Shown here: positions 16,944 through 26,689 of the stretch, in pieces
How positions within the stretch are numbered: the stretch's first letter is position 1
Layout of the letters: every line of letters begins with the position of its first letter
Origin: Roseovarius sp. ZX-A-9
GTDB lineage: Bacteria > Pseudomonadota > Alphaproteobacteria > Rhodobacterales > Rhodobacteraceae
Direction of reading: 5' to 3'
NCBI RefSeq assembly: GCF_028369135.1
Contig: NZ_JAPWHW010000012.1
Coordinates: 1 to 64,000 of the forward strand
DNA length: 64,000 nucleotides
Position numbers and translations under genes: made by a program
The notes under the pieces: model-generated
What the model saw: only the letters and a program-made list of their open reading frames with translations
Told to the model about the DNA's origin: nothing
The model's database searches: none

Positions 16944-17336
16944 TCAGCCCTTTTGTACCCGGCGGCTGGTGTAGACGATCATCGCGCCGCTCAAAAGCGC
17001 GATCACCTCAATGAACAGGATAGGTGAGCCGACGCAGCCCTCGTTTACGGCCAACGCACGGGTTTTCGGGTCAAATGATATGATGCCCAAGGCCAGAAAC
17101 GACCACAACACGCAGACGACCAGCGCGCCCGATTGACTGCGCAGCGCCACCGCTACGGCGGACGCCGCCAGCAGGAACAGTGCCGCCGGGCTGGAGAACA
17201 GCGCCAGCGCCTCGCCCCAGATGGTGACAGGCTGGCCATTCCATTCCGGTCGATGGGAGCGACAGACGTCGGCGAACGCGACGCCCGGCAGGCTGCACAT
17301 GAGAGCGGTGATTAATCTTCCTCGAATGGGTCCCAT
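16944..17336 (-). CDS. Small membrane protein between dnaX and ybaB
   Basis: 130 residues with a signal-like N terminus (LITALMCSLPGVAFA) and three membrane segments (about 47-65, 72-88, 104-122). The proposed ATG at 17336 overlaps the end of dnaX by 25 bases in another frame. No family is recognised. It interrupts the usual dnaX-ybaB neighbourhood. Confidence 0.6.
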   Translation of the reverse strand: MGPIRGRLITALMCSLPGVAFADVCRSHRPEWNGQPVTIWGEALALFSSPAALFLLAASAVAVALRSQSGALVVCVLWSFLALGIISFDPKTRALAVNEGCVGSPILFIEVIALLSGAMIVYTSRRVQKG

Positions 17337-19084
17337 TCCTCTTCAACGATGGGCAGGGCCTCTGCTTGGGCCTTTTGCGCCAGTTCCTCGGGGGTGCGGA
17401 TGCTGAGGATCTTTGCGCGGGGAAAGACCGATATCACGGCTTGCACCAACGGATGTTCGCGCGCCTCGGTCTTGAGCGCGAGATCCGCGGCATCGCGGGT
17501 TTCGGCAATGGTGTCGGCTCCGCCTTCGTTCACGATGCTGACCGCCCACCGATTGCCGGTCCAGCGTTGCAGCGCGCTGCCCAGACGCTGCGCAAGATCG
17601 GAGGGCGCATCGTCAGTGGGCACGAATTCGATCCGGCCCGGCTGATAGGCGGCGAGGCGCAGGCAGGTTTCGACCTCGACCAGCAATTTCACGTCGCGGT
17701 TCGCGCGGATCAGATCGACCACATGCGCAAAGCTGGGATAGTGCGCCAGCGCCTGATCGGTGGCCAGCGCGGGCGTTTGCCCGGACATGCTGACGCCTGA
17801 CGCGCCATTCACGGGGCGGCTGGGCTGGGCGAAGGACGGGCCTGCCGCATGGCCCGTGGGCCCGGATGCGCCATTGCCGCCACCCTGCATCGGTGCCGGG
17901 CCGGGCGCGGGTGGGGGCGGTGTGTCCTGCAATTTGCGCAAAAGCTCGTCCGGGCTGGGCAGGTCGGCCACATGGGTGAGGCGGATCACCGCCATTTCGG
18001 CGGCCATCATCGCGTTGGGCGCGGCCGCGACTTCTTCCAGCGCCTTGAGCAGCATTTGCCACATGCGGCTCAGTACGCGCATCGGCAGCGTCTCCGCCAT
18101 CTGCGTGCCACGCATGCGTTCATCGGGGCTGACGGTGGGGTCTTCGGCGGCTTCGGGCGTGATCTTGACCACGCTGATCCAGTGGGTGATCTCGGCAAGG
18201 TCGCGTAGAACTGCCACCGGATCGGCACCTTCGGCGTATTGCGCGCCCAGTTCGGTCAGCGCGCCCGCCGCGTCGCCCTTCATGATCAGGTCAAACAGGT
18301 CCAGCACGCGGCCCCGGTCGGCCAGACCCAGCATGGCGCGCACCTGTTCGGCGGTCGTCTCGCCCGCGCCGTGACTGATTGCCTGATCCAGAAGCGATGT
18401 GGCATCGCGGGCCGAGCCTTCGGCGGCGCGGGTGATCAGCGCCAGCGCGTCATCGGTGATTTCGGCCTCTTCCGAGGCTGCGATCTTGCGCATCAGCGCG
18501 ATCATCACTTCGGGTTCGATCCGGCGCAGATCAAACCGCTGGCAGCGGCTAAGCACCGTCACCGGCACCTTGCGGATCTCGGTGGTGGCAAAGATGAATT
18601 TCACATGCTCCGGGGGCTCTTCGAGCGTTTTCAGTAACGCGTTGAAGGCCGAGGTGCTGAGCATGTGCACCTCGTCGATGATGTAGATCTTGTAGCGGGC
18701 AGAGGCGGCGCGGTAGGCGACGCTGTCGATGATCTCGCGAATGTCACCGACGCCGGTGCGCGAGGCCGCGTCCATCTCGAGCACATCGACATGGCGGCCT
18801 TCCATGATCGCGGTGCAATGCTCGCACACGCCGCAGGGTTCGGTCGTGGGGCCGCCATTGCCGTCCGGCCCGACGCAGTTGATGCCCTTGGCGATGATCC
18901 GCGCGGTGGTGGTTTTACCGGTGCCGCGGATGCCGGTCATGATAAAGGCCTGCGCGATGCGGTCCGCCTCGAACGCGTTCTTAAGCGTGCGCACCATGGC
19001 ATCCTGCCCGACCAGATCGGCGAAGGTTTCGGGCCGGTACTTGCGGGCGAGAACGCGGTATCCGGTGGACGGGGTATCAGTCAT
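17312..19084 (-). CDS. dnaX: DNA polymerase III subunits gamma and tau
   Basis: 590 residues from ATG 19084 (MTDTPSTGYRVLARKYRP), which matches usual DnaX starts; a GTG at 19150 would add 22 unlike residues. The AAA+ clamp-loader domain has Walker A GIRGTGKTTTA at 51-61, a four-cysteine zinc site (C70, C84, C87, C90), IIDEVHML and the SRC sensor motif (LSRCQRFDLRR). A Pro/Gly-rich linker near residue 375 leads to the tau C-terminal domain. It loads the sliding clamp and links polymerase to helicase. Confidence 0.96.
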   Translation of the reverse strand: MTDTPSTGYRVLARKYRPETFADLVGQDAMVRTLKNAFEADRIAQAFIMTGIRGTGKTTTARIIAKGINCVGPDGNGGPTTEPCGVCEHCTAIMEGRHVDVLEMDAASRTGVGDIREIIDSVAYRAASARYKIYIIDEVHMLSTSAFNALLKTLEEPPEHVKFIFATTEIRKVPVTVLSRCQRFDLRRIEPEVMIALMRKIAASEEAEITDDALALITRAAEGSARDATSLLDQAISHGAGETTAEQVRAMLGLADRGRVLDLFDLIMKGDAAGALTELGAQYAEGADPVAVLRDLAEITHWISVVKITPEAAEDPTVSPDERMRGTQMAETLPMRVLSRMWQMLLKALEEVAAAPNAMMAAEMAVIRLTHVADLPSPDELLRKLQDTPPPPAPGPAPMQGGGNGASGPTGHAAGPSFAQPSRPVNGASGVSMSGQTPALATDQALAHYPSFAHVVDLIRANRDVKLLVEVETCLRLAAYQPGRIEFVPTDDAPSDLAQRLGSALQRWTGNRWAVSIVNEGGADTIAETRDAADLALKTEAREHPLVQAVISVFPRAKILSIRTPEELAQKAQAEALPIVEEEWDPFEED

Positions 19085-19253
19085 GAGCGCCTGCGTTTGC
19101 GGGGATTCGGATCGCTCCCCAGAGTAAGCGTGCTGAAGGGTGAGGTCCACCGCCCCGGCGACTTTACCCTACGACAGTTGCAAGAAGGCGGATCACCAAC
19201 GCATGTGGCGGTGCCGAAATGCCCGCTGCGGCCGGGCGATCAGGGGATTGGGT

Positions 19254-20519
19254 TTAACGATCCGGCGGTGTCCAGTCCTTCTCCATCTCCACATTGTGCC
19301 GCCTCAGCCGCAACGCAAGGCCGATGGATACGCCCACGCCGATGGCGATGGTCAGATCCGCAAATACCGTCAGAACCATCGTCAGGATCAACAGGATCTG
19401 ATCTGACCGGCGCTGCTGCATGTATCCGCGCCATTTATGCGGCTCGCTCATGTTCCAGGCGGTCAGAATCAGCAATCCGGCCAGCGCAGGCATGGCCAGA
19501 TAACCGGCCAGCGGGGCGGCCAGCATCATGACCAGCAGGATGGCCAAGGCATGCACGATCCCGGCAACCGGAGTTTTGCCGCCTGCGCGGACATTGGTGG
19601 CGGTGCGGGCAATCGCGCCGGTCGCTGGAAGGCCCGCGAAGAGGGCCGAGCCGATATTGGCAAAGCCCTGCGCCAGCACTTCGGCGTTTGGCCTGTGATG
19701 GCCGCCGATCATCCTGTCGGCCACCATTGCCGACAACAGCGATTCAATGCTGGCCAGAAAGGCAATGACCAAGGCCGAGGGCAGCAGTTCCACGATCCGC
19801 GCCCAGCTGATCTCGGGCAGGGCGGGCATCGGCAGCGTGCTGGGCAGCGCCCCGAAGCGGGAGAAGATGGTATCGACCGGCATTGCGGCCATGGCCACGA
19901 CCGCCGAGGCGAGGGCGACTGCAATGAGCAATCCGGGGAATCTTGGCGCGAGCCGCCGCAGCCCGACGATCACCACCATCGTCGCAAGCCCGATGCCGAA
20001 CGCAAGCATGTTGAGGGAGTCGCGCGCGCCCCAGAGCGTCTCGATTTTTGCGATGAACTCGGCTGGTACGTCGGCAATCGACAGGCCGAGCAGGTCCTTG
20101 ATCTGGCTTGTCGCAATGATGACGCCGATCCCGATGGTAAAGCCGTTGATCACAGGCTCTGGCACATAGGCGACCAGATTTCCCGCACGAAAATACCCCG
20201 CGAGCAGCATGATGATCCCGGCCATGAACGTCGCCAGAACCAGCCCGTCATAGCCATGTTGCGCGATGACGCCATATACGACGACGATGAATGCGCCGGT
20301 CGGGCCACCGATCTGCACACGGCTTCCGCCCAGAAAAGAGATGAGAAACCCCGCGACAATGGCGGTTACCAATCCCTTTTCCGGCCCCGCGCCCGACGCG
20401 ATGGCGATGGCAAGGCTGAGCGGTAGGGCGACCATCGCCACCGTCACCCCGGCAAGCAGGTCGGCGGTGAATTGCTGACGGTCATAGGTTGCCAGCGTTG
20501 TGAGTATCTTGGGTTTCAT
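19254..20519 (-). CDS. SulP (SLC26) family anion transporter lacking a STAS domain
   Basis: 421 residues with about 11-12 membrane segments. SulP features are clear: LLAGVTVAMVALPLSLAIA early, GGSRVQIGGPTGAF, and PEPVINGFTIGIG. Most SulP proteins are 500-600 residues and end in a cytoplasmic STAS domain; this one stops about 15 residues after the last helix (RLRRHNVEMEKDW). Family members carry sulfate, bicarbonate or other anions; specificity is not predictable. It starts at ATG 20519 and stands alone. Confidence 0.9.
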   Translation of the reverse strand: MKPKILTTLATYDRQQFTADLLAGVTVAMVALPLSLAIAIASGAGPEKGLVTAIVAGFLISFLGGSRVQIGGPTGAFIVVVYGVIAQHGYDGLVLATFMAGIIMLLAGYFRAGNLVAYVPEPVINGFTIGIGVIIATSQIKDLLGLSIADVPAEFIAKIETLWGARDSLNMLAFGIGLATMVVIVGLRRLAPRFPGLLIAVALASAVVAMAAMPVDTIFSRFGALPSTLPMPALPEISWARIVELLPSALVIAFLASIESLLSAMVADRMIGGHHRPNAEVLAQGFANIGSALFAGLPATGAIARTATNVRAGGKTPVAGIVHALAILLVMMLAAPLAGYLAMPALAGLLILTAWNMSEPHKWRGYMQQRRSDQILLILTMVLTVFADLTIAIGVGVSIGLALRLRRHNVEMEKDWTPPDR

Positions 20520-20816
20520 GTGCTTGTCCGAAAAGGGTTATTGAGGAAGAAGAAGGGCAATCATGTTGCCGTTTTTCCAAAATGAGTCTGAAACTCTGCC
20601 GTAACCTTCTGGCCGGATGAGTGGAATATGACAAACAGGCGCAGCCGGGTGGGGCGGGAGTTGTGGCACAAGTTATTCGGGAGCGTCGGCTGGGCGACTC
20701 TCTGATTGGTTGTTGCGAGCCTCATACTGGCATTTGCGAACATCCCTGCATTTGTTTTTGTCTTTGATGTATGGGGGGTTATAGTCGCTGTGATGGGCCA
20801 GTCAAAGGGGTGACGG
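20520..20816. other. Intergenic region between sulP-like and metallopeptidase genes
   Basis: A 297-base divergent region. No convincing gene, RNA or strong hairpin is visible. It must contain the promoters of both flanking genes; AT content rises near 20750-20770 (ttgtttttgtctttgatgtat), which may mark the metallopeptidase promoter. Confidence 0.4.
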
Positions 20817-21668
20817 ATGCGCTTGAAGGGAATACGCGGCAGCCGGAATGTCGAGGATCGTCGCCGCTCGGGTCGGCGCGGTGGCGGCCGTGCGGCGGGC
20901 GGGATCGGCGGTGTCGGTCTGCTGGTCGTTCTGGCCATCGGCTATTTCGCCGGGATAGACGTCACGCCGCTTCTGCAGGGGGCCGTCCCCGTGGAGCAAA
21001 ACAGCGCCCCGCGCGAGCTGAGCCCGCAAGAAGAGCAGGCGGCACAGTTTGCCTCGCGTGTTCTGGCGACCACGGAAACGGTTTGGGAGGATGTTTTTGC
21101 CGATCAGCTGGGGCTTGAATACGTTCCGCCGGTGCTGGTTCTCTTTTCCGTTGCCACAGGCAGCCCCTGCGGCGGGGCCTCTGGCGCCACGGGGCCGTTT
21201 TACTGCCCGGCAGACGGCAAGGCCTATCTCGACACCGATTTCTTTGCCACGCTGTCGCGCCAACTGGGGGCGCGAGGCGATTTTGCCGCGGCCTACGTGA
21301 TCGCCCATGAGGTCGCCCATCATGTCCAGAACGAGCTGGGCATCCTGCCCGAGGTCAGCGCGATGCGTCAGCAGGCAGGCCAGACAGAGGCCAATGCCCT
21401 GACCGTGCGGCTGGAACTACAGGCCGATTGCCTGTCGGGGGTCTGGGCCTCGCGGGTCGAGGGGCTGCTGGAACCGGGTGATATCGAGGAGGCGCTGAAT
21501 GCGGCCCGCAAGATCGGCGACGATCATCTGCAAAAGCGCGCAGGTCAGGTGCCGCAGCCGCATACCTTTACCCATGGCACGTCGAAACAGCGCGCCCGGT
21601 GGTTCGCCACCGGATACGAGACCGGGCAGGTGCAGCAATGCGACACCTTCGGCGCGGTCAAGCTATGA
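20817..21668 (+). CDS. YpfJ-type neutral zinc metallopeptidase
   Basis: 283 residues. An Arg/Gly-rich N terminus precedes one membrane helix (about 31-46), with the rest probably periplasmic. The zinc motif HEVAHH is at 164-169, preceded by CGGASGATGPFYCPAD, the family signature around two cysteines, and followed by LELQADCLSGVWA, which supplies the third ligand region. Family members (PF04228, YpfJ) are predicted peptidases of unknown substrate. The tyrosine phosphatase gene follows after 15 bases. Confidence 0.92.
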   Translation: MRLKGIRGSRNVEDRRRSGRRGGGRAAGGIGGVGLLVVLAIGYFAGIDVTPLLQGAVPVEQNSAPRELSPQEEQAAQFASRVLATTETVWEDVFADQLGLEYVPPVLVLFSVATGSPCGGASGATGPFYCPADGKAYLDTDFFATLSRQLGARGDFAAAYVIAHEVAHHVQNELGILPEVSAMRQQAGQTEANALTVRLELQADCLSGVWASRVEGLLEPGDIEEALNAARKIGDDHLQKRAGQVPQPHTFTHGTSKQRARWFATGYETGQVQQCDTFGAVKL

Positions 21669-21683
21669 CGCGCGGCTGAGCAG

Positions 21684-22205
21684 ATGACAGGTTTCGTCAT
21701 CCACGCGCTTCCTGTCGCGGGCGGTATCCTCGCGCTGGCACCGCTGCCGGGCCGGTCAGGTGACTATGCGGCGGACCTTGCGCATTTGCACGACTGGCGC
21801 CCGGCGCTGGTGATCACCATGACCACCGAGTTGGAGATGCTGGAAGGTGGGGCGACCAATCTGGGCCAGCATCTGCAGGACAAGGGAACGCGTTGGGTGC
21901 ATCTGCCAGTGAAGGATTTCGGCACGCCGGGAGCGGACCAGCATCAGGCCTGGGCCAGTGCGAGCCGCGCGGCGCTGGCCGCCCTTGCCGGTGGTGGCCG
22001 GGTGCTGATCCATTGTCGGGGCGGTTGCGGGCGGTCGGGCATGGCCGCGCTGCGCTTGATGATCGAGGCGGGTGAAGAACCCGGCGCCGCGCTGGCGCGG
22101 TTGCGCGTGGTGCGCCCCTGTGCAATCGAGACAGAGGCGCAGGGCAATTGGGCGCGGTCCGCGACGGCCTCGGCGGCGCGGTGGAGTACCACGCGCAAAG
22201 GCTGA
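21684..22205 (+). CDS. Dual-specificity / protein-tyrosine phosphatase-like protein
   Basis: 173 residues. The phosphatase signature HCRGGCGRSG is at 110-119 with Cys111 and Arg117, and the general-acid loop is probably VKDFGTPGADQ around 76-86. The fold fits cyclin-dependent kinase inhibitor 3-like or DSP-type phosphatases. It could act on phosphoproteins or on small phosphates. It follows the metallopeptidase by 15 bases, suggesting co-transcription. Confidence 0.85.
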   Translation: MTGFVIHALPVAGGILALAPLPGRSGDYAADLAHLHDWRPALVITMTTELEMLEGGATNLGQHLQDKGTRWVHLPVKDFGTPGADQHQAWASASRAALAALAGGGRVLIHCRGGCGRSGMAALRLMIEAGEEPGAALARLRVVRPCAIETEAQGNWARSATASAARWSTTRKG

Positions 22206-22320
22206 CCGGCGCTGCGCATCCGGGCAATGCGAGCAACCTGCAACACGACCTGGTCCGGGATTTTCGCCCGTTCGTCAATCCGTGCATCCGAATGCCACCT
22301 TGTGGCCCCCGCTGCGGCAG

Positions 22321-22536
22321 ATGAGCGCATTTTATATCGCCAAAGGTTGTTTTGACGTGTCCGACACCAAACCTTTCACACAGGTGGTCTTGGCGTGCGC
22401 TCACGGATGTCAGGACGCGGCCCCAAGTGTGACCGACGTTTTCCAGGGTGTGATCGACCATCTGTTGGGCCTGCCCCAAGAGCGGCTGGGGCGTGAGATC
22501 GCCAAAGAAACGCCCCGGCTCAACCTGTGCAACTGA
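22321..22536 (+). CDS. Possible small protein upstream of the STAS-like gene
   Basis: An ATG at 22321 opens a 71-codon frame ending 12 bases before the next start. The product (MSAFYIAKGCFDVSDTKP at its N terminus) has three cysteines and a helical C terminus. Codon choice looks ordinary for this genome and strand and spacing fit an operon with the following gene. No family is recognised and there is no strong ribosome site, so coding status is uncertain. Confidence 0.35.
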   Translation: MSAFYIAKGCFDVSDTKPFTQVVLACAHGCQDAAPSVTDVFQGVIDHLLGLPQERLGREIAKETPRLNLCN

Positions 22537-22547
22537 AAGGAAACGAC

Positions 22548-23309
22548 ATGCTCAAAGTTCGGGAACTCAGCCGGAATGTCTATGAATTGACGCTGTCCGG
22601 TGTCGTGGAAAAGACGGACATCGAGACGATGGCGCGCGAATTGACACCGGTGTTGCAAGGCGATGGCCCGCTGGGCCTGATCGTGCGCGCCGAAGATTTG
22701 GCCGATGTGACCGCCGACGCGATAATCGAAGATGCCAAGTTCGAATTCGGGATGCTGAACCAGTGGACAAAGATTGCGAAACTGGCTGTCGTGACGGACC
22801 TTCAGGCATTTTCGGCCCTGTTGAAATGGATCGATCCGGTTCTGCCGATGATCGACATGCGCAGCTTTCCATCATCCGACATTGCCGCCGCCGAGGCCTT
22901 CGCCTCTGATCTGCCCGCGCCGCAGGCCGGTGCCGATGCTTCCGGCATGAGGCTGCTGGCGGATGGGTCCGATGGCGTGATCGCCTTCGAGATCGACGGG
23001 CTGATCACCCGCGAAGACGTGCAAAAGGTGATGGCCCCCCTGGAGCCGATTCTGCGCGGCGACAAGAAGATAAACCTGTTTGCCAAGTTCACGAGTTACG
23101 GTGGGTTTGACCCGGCGATCCTGATGGATGGGTCTTTCATGGGGTCGAAAATTGACGCCATCGCTCATGTGGGGCGCTACGCCATCGTCGGCGCGCCGTC
23201 ATGGATGAAAGCCCTGACCGCCGGCGTGAGCCCGATGATGCCGTTCGAAATGCGCCTGTTTGATGCGGCAGACGAGGCTGAAGCGCGCAGTTGGGTCGGC
23301 ATGAAATAA
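22548..23309 (+). CDS. Tandem STAS/SpoIIAA-like (UPF0477-type) protein
   Basis: 253 residues that appear to be two copies of a SpoIIAA-like domain: residues 1-125 and 130-253, each with a beta start (VYELTLSGVVEKTDIE and VIAFEIDGLITREDVQ), a central LxLIVRAEDL or INLFAKFTSY strand and a late W(T/M)K segment (WTKIAKLAVV, WMKALTAGVS). Single-domain relatives bind lipids or nucleotides; a function is not known. GAAAGGAAAC precedes the ATG at 22548. Confidence 0.75.
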   Translation: MLKVRELSRNVYELTLSGVVEKTDIETMARELTPVLQGDGPLGLIVRAEDLADVTADAIIEDAKFEFGMLNQWTKIAKLAVVTDLQAFSALLKWIDPVLPMIDMRSFPSSDIAAAEAFASDLPAPQAGADASGMRLLADGSDGVIAFEIDGLITREDVQKVMAPLEPILRGDKKINLFAKFTSYGGFDPAILMDGSFMGSKIDAIAHVGRYAIVGAPSWMKALTAGVSPMMPFEMRLFDAADEAEARSWVGMK

Positions 23310-23349
23310 GTCCCGCGAAGGAATATCGCAGGAAAACCAAGGAGGGAAA

Positions 23350-23449
23350 GGTGAGAGGCTGGACAACGACCCAAGCGGGGCTCGTTACGGCTGCTTCCTT
23401 CCGGATCTGACCGGGTTGGCGAGGTGCCTGCCCGCGCCAACCTCTCAGA
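23350..23449 (-). ncRNA. ffs: Signal recognition particle RNA (4.5S, small type)
   Basis: Read on the minus strand, the ends pair as GAGAGGTTGG/CCAGCCTCTC, and the apical part carries the conserved SRP signature GGTCAGATCCGGAAGGAAGC with the GGAA tetraloop and the symmetric internal loop. This is the Ffh-binding domain. Length is about 100 nucleotides, as in other Proteobacteria. It scaffolds Ffh for cotranslational targeting. Confidence 0.95.
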
Positions 23450-23573
23450 TTTCGATATAGGGCGGTGCGGGGGGATTCGCAAGGCTTGAGGTCGGATCAG
23501 GCTGGCCGGTGGCGGTGGCGCTGATGGCGGTGGCGCCCGATGCTGTTCCAATGTGAAATGGTGACGATTGCGG

Positions 23574-25473
23574 TCAGAGTGCGAGGCGAAGTCGAGCAAA
23601 GCCGCGGTCTGTCTGGCCCAGATCGATCGCGCCGGCCCGGATCAGCGCGCCGGGCACATCTCGGACCCCCGGCCCGGTGTCCAGCACGACCGTCGTGCCC
23701 GGCATCAGGGCAAAGCGCCACATAGGTGTGACGGCGGGTACGGGGCCGGTGCTGCGCAGGTGGCCCACCACAATCTCGCGTATGGTGGTCTGCCCCTGGT
23801 ACACCACCGCCGCGTCGGGCCAGGCGCGGTACGAGCCCGCTCCGGAAGCGCGGTAGCTGTTGGTGGCCAGCAGGAACATCGCGTCGTCGTCGATGGGGCG
23901 CCCATCATGGCGCAGATCGCGAATTCGGTGGGCATCCGGATTCACCAGCACGCCTGCGCCCGAGTGGCGTGGCGGCACGCTGAGGTCGATCTGGTAGTTC
24001 AGGCCGTCGATCAGATCAAAGACATGTCCGGGCACTCCCAGGTCGCACAGCATCTGGTCAGTGCCGCCGGGAATGATCTGGTGAAAGCAGACCGCTGCCC
24101 GCTCCAGCCAGTCGCGCAGTTCGGCACCGCTGAGGCGCAGCCCGCAGAGCGTGTTGGGAAAACCGCAGAGATCGGCGGCATGGCGAAGGCTGAGCGGGCC
24201 TGCGGGAATGTCGGTGAAATGCAACGGCCCGCCACGTCCGCCGGTCTTGAAAGGGGGCGGAGGCCGACAAGATCGGCAGGCCCTCATGCGCTGTCCCGGC
24301 TACTGCGCGTGACAGGGCGGCGCGCTGGGTTCGGGTGACGACGCGCACGACGGTCGAGCACGGGGCCATCGCCAGATAGGTGTGCAATGGTGCAGCACTG
24401 TGGCCGACGCGCCGCGCGATGAGCGCAAGCGTTGCATCATGAGCCGTCTTCAGCGCGGCGCCTAGCGTAGGATCGGCGGGCACAGGGGCCTGATTGCGCA
24501 CCGGGACGACGGGGCGTGCCTCGGCCCGGTGGCTTTGGACACGCCATTTGCCGCCGCGCCGCACGAGGCCTAGATCCAGCACGCCCAGATGCGAGCCGCG
24601 AAAGCCCGCCATCACCGCGGGGATTCCGCTGGGTGTGCCGGCCTCGGGGTCAACCGCTGCCTGCCGCAAGTTGCCAACTTCGGGAAAGACCTGATGGCTG
24701 TGCCCGGCAATGATCGCATCGACACCCGGCACCGCTGCCAGCGGCAGCGCCGCGTTCTCCATCCCCGGCAGGTGGGGGCCTGCGTCGATACCGGTATGGG
24801 CCAGAACAATCACCAGGTCGGCCGCCTCGCGGCGCATTTGCGGCACGAGGCGGCGCGCGGTCTGGACCATGTCATGCGCGGTCAGTTGCCCGGCCAGGTG
24901 ATGGGTGTCCCAGACAGTGATCTGGGTCGGCACCAGCCCCAGAACGCCGACGGTCAGCGGGTGGCAGCCCCCCTGGCGATCGGTGATTTGCCGGGCCAGC
25001 AGCAGGTAGGGGGACAGCAGCGGCGGCCCCGGCACGTCCGGGCCGGAATGGACATTGCCGCAGGTGATCAGAAACCGTGCCGCCGCCAGGGACCGCATCA
25101 ACCAGTCGAGGCCGAAGTTGAACTCGTGGTTGCCCAACCCCGCCGCATCATAGCCCAGATGGTTCATCGCCGTGATCATCGGGTGCGCCCCCGACCAGCC
25201 GCTGTCAGCCTGCGCGGTGATGTCGCTCAGCGGTGCGCCCTGCAAAGCGTCGCCATTGTCGAAGAGCATGACATTTGCCGCTTCGGCCCGTGCGGCACGG
25301 ATCAAGGTTGCCGTGCGCGCCAGCCCGTAAGGCTGATCGCCCTTGTCTGCATAGTAATCATAGGGCAGCAGATTGGCGTGCAGGTCAGTCGTGGCCAGCA
25401 GGCGCAGCGTGGCGCTCAGATCGTTGGGCCGCAAGTGCGGCGATGGTTGCAGTGAAGGGTCATGTGTTGTCAT
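23574..25473 (-). pseudogene. 2',3'-cyclic-nucleotide phosphodiesterase / 5'-nucleotidase (CpdB-like), frameshifted
   Basis: Two frames together encode one protein of about 630 residues. The N-terminal metallophosphatase (from ATG 25473) has TTDLHANL, FDNGDALQG, GLGNHEFNFG and AGHSHQ, all metal ligands intact. In the C-terminal 5'-nucleotidase domain the frame breaks at a run of five C (plus-strand G run 24253-24257). Removing one C restores a continuous PFKTGGRGGPLHF and the rest to 23574 (including LFLLATNSYRASGAG-type substrate motif as FLLATNSYRASG). It lacks an obvious signal peptide. Either the gene is broken, or this homopolymer is a sequencing error; a programmed frameshift is least likely. 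Confidence 0.85.
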
Positions 25474-25667
25474 GGGCGTGCGGGGGGGGAATTGATTATG
25501 CGAGCTGACGGGTAGTGGCTACGCCCTGAGGATTAAGTGGTTGCATTCAGCACAAATCTAGGTTGATTTTTTTCCGAGCCGCAAGTTTTGCGACCTGCTG
25601 CTTGACCCGCAGCTTGCTCTTGCCCTTGGATCGTGGCACCTGAGCAACAAATCGAGAGAGGGCAGGA

Positions 25668-26651
25668 ATGCGGCACGCAGAGACGGTGACGTTCGGCGGT
25701 TCGGGTCTGGATCGCGCGGCGGAGCTGCGTGGGCGCGCAGACCTTTGGGACAGAGCCCGGCAGGACGGTGCGGCATGCAGCATCTTGCTGTGGCGGGGCA
25801 AACCGCTGGTGCGCGCCGGCACGCTGGACAGGCTGGTTCGGCTGCCAATGGATCATCCAGTCATCTCGGGCGGCGATGACATCCACGCCAAGGATCCGAT
25901 CCTGCTTGGTCGTGACGAGACTGGTACATTGATCTTTGCCCATGACATTTCGGGCTGGACCCCGGCGGGGGCAGAGGATGCGCCGCTGAACACCTTTCTC
26001 GATGCCTCGGAGCAGCAGCACCCGGATTTGCCGCAAGACGCGGTCTTTGCAGAGTTGCGGCGGATCATGACGCATCTGGACGTGCGCGATGCAGAGCTGT
26101 CAGCGACCGCCAAGGCGCTTTATTCTTGGCATGCGAGCCACGGGTTCTGCGCCTGTTGCGGCACGGCCAGCGAAATCTGCCAGGCCGGGTGGCAGCGTTT
26201 CTGCCCCGCCTGTGGGGCAGGGCATTTCCCGCGCACGGACCCGGTTGTGATCATGCTGATCCTTCGTGGCAATTCGGTGCTGATGGGCCGCTCGCCTGGC
26301 TGGCCGGAGGGGATGTATTCGCTGCTGGCCGGGTTTGTCGAGCCGGGCGAAACGATCGAAGCCGCGGTGCGCCGTGAAGTATACGAGGAAGCGGGGGTAC
26401 GTGTCGGCGCGGTTCGCTATCTGGCCAGCCAGCCCTGGGCCTTTCCGACATCTCTGATGATGGGCTGCGAGGGGATCGCCCTGAGTGACGAGATCACTAT
26501 TGATCCGGTCGAAATCGAAGACGCGGTATGGGTCACGCGAGAGGAGATCGCGCAGGCCTTCGCCGGAGAGCATCCGCGTCTGGCACCCGCGCGAAAGGGC
26601 GCGATTGCTCAATTCTTGCTGCGTAACTGGCTTGCGGATACGCTGGATTGA
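25668..26651 (+). CDS. nudC: NADH pyrophosphatase / RNA NAD-decapping Nudix hydrolase
   Basis: 327 residues with the NudC layout: N-terminal domain, zinc ribbon with CACCG and CPACG pairs, then the Nudix domain. The Nudix box reads GFVEPGETIEAAVRRE followed by VYEEAGV, and the NudC-specific SQPWAFP motif follows it. It cleaves NAD(H) to NMN(H) and AMP and removes NAD caps from RNA. GAGAGGGCAGGA lies just before the ATG. It is divergent from the nucleotidase gene. Confidence 0.95.
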   Translation: MRHAETVTFGGSGLDRAAELRGRADLWDRARQDGAACSILLWRGKPLVRAGTLDRLVRLPMDHPVISGGDDIHAKDPILLGRDETGTLIFAHDISGWTPAGAEDAPLNTFLDASEQQHPDLPQDAVFAELRRIMTHLDVRDAELSATAKALYSWHASHGFCACCGTASEICQAGWQRFCPACGAGHFPRTDPVVIMLILRGNSVLMGRSPGWPEGMYSLLAGFVEPGETIEAAVRREVYEEAGVRVGAVRYLASQPWAFPTSLMMGCEGIALSDEITIDPVEIEDAVWVTREEIAQAFAGEHPRLAPARKGAIAQFLLRNWLADTLD

Positions 26652-26689
26652 GGCGACAATGCCGCAAAAGGCACGAAAGAGGCTGAGCA

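Noticed and set aside
20561-20938. Minus-strand frame between the SulP and metallopeptidase genes
   Set aside because: Overlaps the metallopeptidase start, Pro/Arg/Thr-rich, no motif.
24058-24250. Frame continuing past the nucleotidase frameshift in the original reading frame
   Set aside because: Basic, low-complexity sequence; the other frame carries the conserved domain.
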